In this document: one piece after another, positions 56,164-64,000 of the stretch
Numbering within the stretch: position 1 is the stretch's first letter
Layout of the letters: every line of letters starts with the position of its first letter
NCBI GenBank assembly: GCA_020744225.1
Contig: JAGMWG010000007.1
Span: forward strand, 372,001-436,000
DNA from: Paraphoma chrysanthemicola
Lineage: Eukaryota; Ascomycota; Dothideomycetes; Pleosporales; Phaeosphaeriaceae
Direction: 5' to 3'
Length of the DNA stretch: 64,000 bases
Translations under genes and position numbers: made by a program
The notes under the pieces: model-generated
Seen by the model: only the letters and a program-made list of their open reading frames with translations
Databases searched by the model: none
Told to the model about the DNA's origin: nothing

Positions 56164-57136
56164 ACGCAAAGATGTCGTGCTCAGTATGTTAGGCACCCGG
56201 CCGGCATTCCCGGGGTCGACATCGACCGTGAAGTGCGTGTGGGGAACGATCACCCGGTGCCAAGTGCACGTTTTCGTCCCGATCAAATCTTGCATAGCCG
56301 CTGTGAACATGCGCGAAACGCCTGTGTAGAATCACCAGGTCCAGCCGACTGGAACAGTGCCGAAAAGGCTCGGAAAGGCCGCCTATTGAAGGAAGACATG
56401 TTGACAAGCCACGAGATGCTCAGAGATGATCGGCGCCGATCGGTGGAACGTGTCAGGGCATTGCATGTTTGAAGTGGGACTTCATAAACTTGCGCCGCAA
56501 GGCTTCAGCAAATGCTGAGTTTCAGTCGAATAAAGAAGCGAGGAAGCGCTCCCAATGCAGACTACTGGATTGGTAGGGAGTGGAGCGACGTCATAACTGA
56601 TCCGAAAGCGTGTGGTCCAGACTTTCACACTTTGAGCCGACGGTTGACATCCGCACACTAACAACCAGTCCTCAGACTGCCACTTCTTGCTGTTCGTGCG
56701 ACTTCCACTCTCAACACTCACGCAACTGGCTTTCAAAGCACCTCCATCGCGACACGGAGGCCCTGCCTCGATACGCTCGCATCAGAGCACCGACCATCTG
56801 ACGGGTCTAGAACCTAAGATCGACCATCTCCGCGTCTAAACCTTCCCTGTACCTCCCCACTGCGGGCTGGCGCAGCAGCCATCGGTCGGATATTATTTGC
56901 GCCCTCCCACAACCTTTGCGCCTTCACCTCCCATCGTATTCCCCAGGTCAACGTCTCGCAACGACCCCCATGGTCCGGTTTGGTCGCTCGCTCTATGTGT
57001 TTTGGGTGGGATAGAGGCGTTTTCGGTCGTCGTGAAGTGCGATAACACCACAATACGATTGTCCTTCTGGATCAAGGACTACGTGCGCAGCTTCAACCTC
57101 ACGTTCCCGTATTGACTGAACGTTATCGTAATCATA

Positions 57137-60100
57137 ATGGTAGAGGTCGACGCCTCCGAGGTGGAGGATGGGTACTTTCCCATTCGCGGACGCGCGAGAT
57201 CCAAATCGCCCAGCTCTTCGATTCATAGTACCGACTCCCTGTCGCTACGGCTGCCTCCTCCATCAGTTACAATGGCATCACTCACGGCTCTCCAATACCT
57301 TCCTGTTCCCCTTTTGGTACTGTCGTCGATGAAGACGGTGGTGCTTGCGAATGAAGCCATGGGCCGGCTTCTGGACATCGATTTCGAGAGCACTGCTTTC
57401 CATGACTTGTCTATTTCGGAAGTTCTCCAGCAGAAGTCTATGGGCGACCTTGGCATTGACATCCTACAGAATGGGTCTCCAATTCTGGTGTCTTGGGAGG
57501 TTCGTACTATCGAATGACAGTCGGCGCTTCAAGTGTTGTTGACTTGTTGACAGGACTTTCTTGATAGTGTCATAGAAGACTCATTGAAACATACTAACCA
57601 TGAAGGAGATGGTGGCAGCGGTCACACCACACCAACGGCTGAGCCAAAAGTGCAGCGGCAAGCTGCCTCGCTCGAGGAGAACTCTTTGCATCGACTGAGC
57701 AGTACAAACCTCGCTCGGACGACTGTGCATGATGTGTCTATAGAAGTTGTCATTGCACCCCTCGCACGCGGTCCAGGTGGGTTACTACAGAAACCCGAGA
57801 GAAAGATTTCGTATTCGCATGCCATGCAAGCAACTTGCATTGTCTCCAGTTGGAGTATTGAAGACATACAGTATTTCACATTGACGTTCACGAGTGCCAC
57901 AGCCACGGACCCAACGCATAATTCGCAGCCCTCGAGTAGAATCGTCAATCGTACAAGCACTAGCGCCCACCTCAGCAAATCTCGCAGCTCGGGATCAAGT
58001 TCATCATCAGGCCGTCGATCAGGAAGCAGTTCAAATCCTACTTCAAAAGTAGTCACTCCCACGCTGCAACAGCCTGAGTTTCCCCCCAGGGGGCCCCCGG
58101 TCAAAGGTAGAGGTGACATTTCTTCCAATGCATCCATCTTTCAAAAGGCTACTCAACTGAAAGATGCAATTTTGAGCTCGATCAATATGCCGGCATATGG
58201 TGCGTACGGGAATCTGACCAAGTGGTGGATGAGCTAATCGGCATTTAGCTATGTGGAAGGACGAAGGCTTTGGTATTCCTAACAAAGCGCTTTTGAGACT
58301 GATGCCAAAGGAAGGGACATACGCGCCTGGCGACCAACGGGCCTTTCTATCGCAGTACACCTTATGGACGGAAGATTTCCAGCGGGAATTGCCAATTGAT
58401 GAATTTCCTATAATCGAGCTTTGCCGCACGCGAAAAAGGCTGGATAAGCGCCGCGTAGGCATGCGACACCCGAAGACAGGCACACGCATAGTATTCGAGG
58501 TGAATGGGGAGCCAATTCTTCACGAGGAGACAGGGGAATTCCTAGGTGGCATGGTGATTTTTAAAGACATTACCGAATATACGAAGCAGATCGCTGCCCA
58601 GATCGAGGAGAACGAGAAGCAGTTTGAGTACATTGCAAATTTCATGCCAGTCATGGTCTGGACGACGACTCCGGACGGGTTGCATGATTGGTTCTCGCAA
58701 AGATGGTATGATTATACTGGTTTGACCGAAGATCAGAGTCTCGGCGAGGGTTGGCGCCTTCCTTTCCACCACGAGGACATGACAGCAACCAAAGCTCGTT
58801 GGTTTCACTCGCTCGCAACAGGAGATGAGTATAATACCGAGTATAGATGTCAACGATTCGATGGCGAGTGGCGTTGGATGCTTGGTCGCGCCTTGCCTTT
58901 CTATGATGATGATGGCCGAATAGTGAAATGGTTTGGAACCTGCACCGATATTCACGATCTCGTTATGGCGCGCCAGGAAGCTCGACGAACCAGGGAGCAG
59001 TTGCAGCAAGTTATCACGCACGCTAAAATACTTCTTTGGGCCGTGAACCGAGATAACAAGTTGGTGCTTTTCGAGGGCGACCCGAAGTGGCGGGAAAACG
59101 ATGATAAGCAGTTATTGGGAAGAGACATCTATGACATATTCGGTCTCAAGGGAAGAGACCACGAACGATGGCGCCGCCCAATTCAAGAGATCCTAAATGG
59201 CAAGCAGCAGGATGAGATCGTCGAGCGATATATGGCGGAGAATCGGTATTATCGAACTCGCCTGGTCCCGCTTCTTGCTGCGTCTCGGGTCGGAGGAGTG
59301 GAGGGGAACGCGTATGTTGATGGTGTGATAGGTGTTTCCATGGACATCACCGAACTACGAGAAAGAGAAGACCAGCTGAGAGAGCAAGAGAAGGAAAATG
59401 AAAGGCTCCTCGCTAATGCCGCAGCAGCTAAAGAAGCAAGTCGGATGAAATCGCAATTCTTGGCCAATATGTCTCACGAGATTCGGACCCCAATCGCTGG
59501 CGTCATTGGCATGAGCGAGCTGTTGTTCGACATGGATCTCAACGAGGAGCAGAAAGAGTGCGCAGAGAACATTCATCGTTCGGCGAACAGTCTGCTTACA
59601 GTAATTAACGACATTCTCGACTTCTCCAAGGTCGAATCCGGTCGTCTTGACGTGGAAGAAGTCCAGTTCAGTCTCAGCGTTGTACTTCGCGATGTGAACA
59701 AGATGATGTCCTTTGCAGCTCAAAGGAAAGGTTTGCTGTACCAGAGCGCAATTCAGCCGGAGGTACAACGCGATTTGAGGGTTATGGGCGATCCTGGGAG
59801 ACTGCGCCAGATATTAACGAATGTTCTGACGAACAGCATCAAGTTTACCTCCGAAGGTTCCGTGAAGCTCACGGTGTCGATCAGCCGCGAAACGAAAGAG
59901 TCTGTGACCGTCAACTTCATGGTGAGCGATACTGGTATTGGCATCGAAGAGGAAGTTCGCCAGCGGCTGTTCCAACCATTCAGCCAGGCTGATTCGTCCA
60001 CGGCTCGTCGGTTTGGTGGGACTGGTCTCGGCCTAACCATCAGCAAGAATCTGGTGGAGCTCATGAAGGGCCAAATATGGCTGGACTCCAAATTGGGCCA

Positions 60101-61548
60101 GGGCACCACGGCAACGTTCTGGATACCGTTCAGCAGAGCACCATATCAAGATGATGGCTCCCCGTTGGTCGACATTGCATCCATTCCAGATCGACTGCAG
60201 AGTGATGTGTCAGTCTCATGCGGAAGCTCCGAGGATCACACTCCACCCTTGACCCCAACAATGTCCAACGGTCTCTCAAAAGCGCACTCCTTCCCTTTGG
60301 TAAAGCCAAACATACCGGACCACATATTGAATCTCTCGGAGAATGAGAGGCAGAAAGTTCACATACTCGTTGTGGAGGACAAGTAAGTGCCAGTCGTTCA
60401 TGGTATATTACATGCATCATTGCTCGAGACTGACCAAGCCGTTTAGCCATATTAATCAACAGATTGCGCTGAAGACCATCAAGAAGTTACACTTCTCAGT
60501 CAGTGCAGTATGGAACGGGCAAGAAGTTTTGGATTATCTTATGCAGGACTTTTCCCCGACGCATCCGCGTCCGGATATTATTCTGATGGATGTTCAGGTA
60601 CGTAAGACCAACATGCGCCGGCTTGCCTTCCCGTTGACCGTGACTGCACAGATGCCCATTCGAGATGGCTATTCGGCAACCCATGCCATCAGGACAGAAG
60701 ACCACTGGAAAGACAAGCCCGAGATTCGGAGGGTGCCAATTGTCGCAATGACAGCCAGTGCGATTCATGGTGACAAGGAGAAGTGTCAGCTTGCTGGGAT
60801 GGATGTGAGTTGGCTTAGCACCCCCTATTACGACAACTTGAAGATACTGAGACCGATAGGACTATCTTGCGAAGCCGGTCAAAGGCAAACTCCTTGAGAA
60901 GGTAAGATCCTTACTCCACGCTGACCACTCTCTGACTCTCGTCAGATGCTTGTGAAGTGGGCAATCGAAGGACGGCGAAAAGCGGCTAAGCCCAAGCCAA
61001 CCGTAAACGAACATGATCGACCGAGAGGCGCGTCCACCTCGGCCCCATCCTCGAGAGACAGTCTTAGCGACAAGGGTCCGCCTCAAATTGCAGGCTTACC
61101 CGCGGAATCTGAAACAACGGCGCACGCATTGACCGCTCACCTTGACCGCCTGCATTTCGAAGAGGATGCCGCGCTCGCACGGTCCTCTGAGACTGATGGC
61201 GACAGGGCAATGCGACGCATTCACGCTGAAGAAAGAGATACGATGTTACGAGACGACAAATTGCTGTCACTTACCGGGCCGCAACTGCCTCGTCTTAACA
61301 GTAATCAGGGGCGAGAGGCTGAGCCATGCATGCCTCTTACGGAGGAAAACATTGAGAAACTAGTGCATGAGCAAGATGGGGACTCAAACATCCCACGCAA
61401 ACAGAGATCCGATGGCGGTTCGAATGTGGTCAACCAGCCCTTGAGCACGCAGCAGAGTAACATTGGCACGGTGCCTTCTCGACCGCCAATGCCAGAAATG
61501 CGTCACCGCGATAGTGAGCAAACTGTCACCAAGGATTCTCCGACCTGA
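57137..61548 (+). CDS. Hybrid histidine kinase with several PAS domains and a receiver
   Basis: Cytosolic-type sensor kinase that autophosphorylates on His and passes phosphate to its own receiver, then presumably to an Ypd1-like phosphotransfer protein. Exons 57137-57499, 57554-58199, 58249-60382, 60447-60597, 60652-60804, 60860-60901 and 60946-61548 give 1363 residues. PAS-like regions: about 45-125 (LPVPLLVLSSMKTVVLANEA), ~400-445 (GGMVIFKDITEYT), a clear PAS at 458-577 (NFMPVMVWTTTPDGLHDWFS) and another at 588-707. Coiled linker, then His746 (NMSHEIRTPIAGVIGMSELL), N box (LTNVLTNSIKFTSEG), G1 (DTGIGI) and G2 (GGTGLGLTISK). Receiver: acidic pocket VVEDN (1044-1048), phospho-Asp1096 (DIILMDVQMPIRDG) and Lys1154 (YLAKPV). 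A ~190-residue polar tail follows. No membrane helix seen. Subgroup among fungal hybrid kinases not assigned. Confidence 0.94.
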
Positions 61549-64000
61549 TACCAGACTGCTCCACACACAAAACGCGTGACTGCGACAAGTTCGACCTTGA
61601 GTAGAGGAGAAGAAGGGCCGAAAGGTGGACATGCTCCTTCCCCACTTGACAGCATCATTCTGCCGATGCCCGCTGTTGGTCACGTTGCCCTCAGTCTGTG
61701 CCGTCAACAAAGCCGAGCCCCAATCATACAGCACGACGTTCAACGCACACTTTCTCATCACCCTTGGAGCAAACAGGGTATGCAAAGTGCATGTTCCACG
61801 GTGTTGAGCACTTGCGGCTCAACTTATTTGGAACGCTGCCGGGGTGCGATTGGACGGTGATGGTCGCCGACCGCTCAGCCTCACTCATTGGCACGGTCGC
61901 TTTGCACGACCTAGCGCGCTTGTTACTGAGAACATCTCCACGACCATCGACTGTGCGTTGACTTCAACCATGTAGCCGCACGCAGTCCGAATAGGGGGCA
62001 TGCGAAGATGTGCTTGCAGGAGGGACTTGATGTTTGCATCGCGCATCCGCCCAATCATGACTGTATCCTTAGTTGAACCTTGCATATCACAACTAGGCAT
62101 TGCAGTACGATATCAGAATAAAGTTCATATGCACACCGCAAGCTTCACGATAGATCCCGAATCGTCAGTAGCGGGCCATAAATTCTACGCGCGATGAGTG
62201 CGTCCGTCCGCAGTAGTTGTCTGAGCTTGAACAGATATGCTTGGGCCACAACGACAGGCCTGCAGCTACCTTGGCTGTGAAGAATGATTGCGATCTACGA
62301 ATCGCGCGATGTGCTTTTGCTACTTCGAGAATGTAGATTACTGAATGGGGACAATTGCTCATCTCCTTTACCAGCTTTTGGGTTGTGACAAGTGAAGATC
62401 ATGGCGTCTTCGGCGATAGTGGCGGGAAATGCTGGGAGATCCTCAACACTGTGCACGTGGATCTCGAGGGGCATGGTGGTGCAAAAGCGGCAGATAGTCG
62501 GCGCACTGACCTGGCGAGCGGGAAGCCATGTCCAAGCAGATCCACAACTGACAACTGACAGTTGCGCTACTTGCAGAGCGTTACATCGGGCTTGATTTTG
62601 CAAGCTGTCCCATGCCACCAATGACTACTGGGCGGACGGTTCCCATTGGCTCCGACACCAAAAGCACTGCTGCCAGAGTTTTGCTTGAGCGCTAATGAGA
62701 GGCCGTCGTGCTTAATGAACCATTACCCCGGGTTTTCGATTCGCTGCCTCGCCGACTACTTACTATTCAGGTGACTTTGAGCTCGGCTCTCCTGCTACAG
62801 CCGGTGAGCCTTATCACATTTTGCTTGGTGTGCAGAATTCCCACTGGGCCGAAGTCGCGCGACGTTTGAGTGGCAAACAATGGCGCTGCACACTACTCCG
62901 GAGCCACTCGACTCGCAATACAATGCGGGTTTGGCAATGAAGTCTCATTGCTTCGAAGCGTTGAAAAGAGCCGACATTAAGTTTTTGACTTTTCGAATCC
63001 TCAGAGCCGCGCGTCTGGTTCTCAGATTTTGGATCATCACTTGTGGAGACTGTGCCTGTTGATCACACACTGATCGCTTGCTGCTCATACAACCTCTTCC
63101 GCTCCACCCCTTCGCCGACAGAAGATCGGAAATAAAAGAGTACCAAGATCTTATCGAGTGCCCTGCACACTTGGCAAGCCATGAGAGGCAGTGAAGTCGT
63201 AACGGCTAAACTATCTTCTGCTCTGGCAAGCTCAGACGCAGGGTCTGCTGTCAAAATGCCGAGCATGTCAGCCTGGAAACTGCCGTCTTAGGTGGTGGCA
63301 AAGACTGCCAATGAACAGTTTCATGACTTTCCTTTCTTCTCGCCGCGGCTTACTCTCCTGGGAGCTATCCGGCCCGCAGCCTTACCGTCAAGCGCTGTGT
63401 TCAATGACCAGATGTCGTTAGAAAATACCAATATCTCACCATTACTACGCCGTCACTATCTGCACAGTCAAGTAGTGCAGAGGTGTGAATTGTTTTTACT
63501 CTGCTTGCTGCAAGCCACAAGACGCAAGTGACTTTGTGACAAGGATGGAGTGCGCAAGTCTTGAGGCATACGGGATGGCGCCCTCCAACCAGAGTTTTGC
63601 CCTGCATGATAAGGCGCCTCGGATCTGAGGGGAACTCTCTCGGACCCCGTGCACTTGAAAATGCAAGGCGGCCTTTCTGTCCTCGAGTCTGACCACTCAT
63701 AGGCTACTGCCGTCCACGCCAAGCAGCGGTGAAGTGGGAGCTTCCGTATGCATGCTTTTTGCGCGCACTTGCCACTGCCAGTCCGACTCGAGGTGCAAAA
63801 TTGTTGCTGCCCAAGGGTCGCTGCGAGGACAACGACACGACGTCTCGTGTGGATTCAGCAAACCAACGACCTGCCTGAAAACAGATAGCATATTGTATCG
63901 ATGCTAGGTTGTGAGCCACCGATCCTTGACCGCCTACCTCATCTTGCATAGGCTTTCACTGCGAAAGGTACCCGATTCAGCGGGAGCCAATTATACACGC
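61549..64000. other. Right end of the window, no gene recognised
   Basis: About 2.45 kb without a supportable gene. ORFs up to 133 codons (for example 61384-61785 minus, which overlaps the kinase tail) have no motif. A gene may begin beyond the window edge. No repeats or RNA genes recognised. Confidence 0.45.

Larger units (their letters stand above)
53692..57136. other. Gene-poor region of about 3.4 kb
   Basis: No coding gene recognised. ORFs are all short (up to ~135 codons), without family motifs. It holds a small 12-nt repeat (54172-54203), a T-run (54336-54344) and a CT run (56149-56163). The right end contains the promoter and leader of the histidine kinase. I searched by eye for tRNA B-box signals and found none with a fitting stem. 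Confidence 0.5.

Noticed and set aside
61384..61785. 133-codon minus-strand ORF at the end of the kinase gene
   Set aside because: Overlaps the coding tail of the kinase on the opposite strand and has no motif.
62980..63010. ttcgaatcc near the right end, resembling a tRNA T loop
   Set aside because: The flanking five bases do not pair and no other tRNA arm is visible.
1..64000. CRISPR arrays, phage or bacterial operons
   Set aside because: No spaced direct repeats and no prokaryotic gene layout; the spliceosomal introns show a eukaryotic nuclear genome.

Overview
This window is nuclear DNA from a filamentous ascomycete (Pezizomycotina). The evidence is direct: almost every conserved gene is split by short (about 45-55 nt) GT-AG introns with CTAAC/CTAAT-like branch points, genes sit on both strands with individual promoters, and the set includes fungal-type proteins (LCL3, a CreB-like deubiquitinase, an LSD1 homologue with an HMG box, a questin-oxidase-like protein, a multi-exon hybrid histidine kinase). 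A Dothideomycete is my best guess, because small LPxELRNxIY (2EXR-like) proteins form a local family here, but that placement is inference. I found no plasmid, phage, CRISPR array, rRNA or supportable tRNA.

Layout. 0.3-16 kb is a run of minus-strand genes: questin-oxidase-like protein, alpha-tubulin (8 exons), EF-hand MscS-type channel, heavy-metal (Cu) P1B-ATPase, and a sodium:neurotransmitter-symporter family transporter. 16.4-24 kb is an accessory block: five loci of one small 2EXR-like family (three intact, one short, one broken), interrupted by a GT34 mannosyltransferase and a GRF zinc-finger protein. 24-26 kb is nearly empty. 26-39 kb is housekeeping: a coiled-coil orphan, a type-B carboxylesterase, ATG6/Beclin, the CENP-A chaperone SCM3 (divergent from ATG6), a membrane nucleotide pyrophosphatase/phosphodiesterase, a conserved-looking unknown, and eIF3d. 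39.5-45 kb holds the arginine-specific carbamoyl-phosphate synthase large subunit (CPA2) and LCL3. 46.9-53.7 kb holds the LSD1 homologue and a CreB-like ubiquitin protease. After a 3.4 kb gene-poor stretch, a 7-exon hybrid histidine kinase fills 57.1-61.5 kb. The last 2.4 kb shows nothing I can call.

The genes are mostly independent functions rather than one pathway. The strongest unusual signal is in CPA2: the reading frame across its central conserved NYNPETYSTD motif closes only if a two-nucleotide exon (TA, positions 41169-41170) is spliced in between two introns with good splice sites. Second is the dispersed 2EXR-like cluster, whose members share a tiny first exon that simple ORF reading misses. 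Exon structures below were deduced by hand from splice consensus, frame and family conservation; summed exon lengths are divisible by three in every multi-exon model given.
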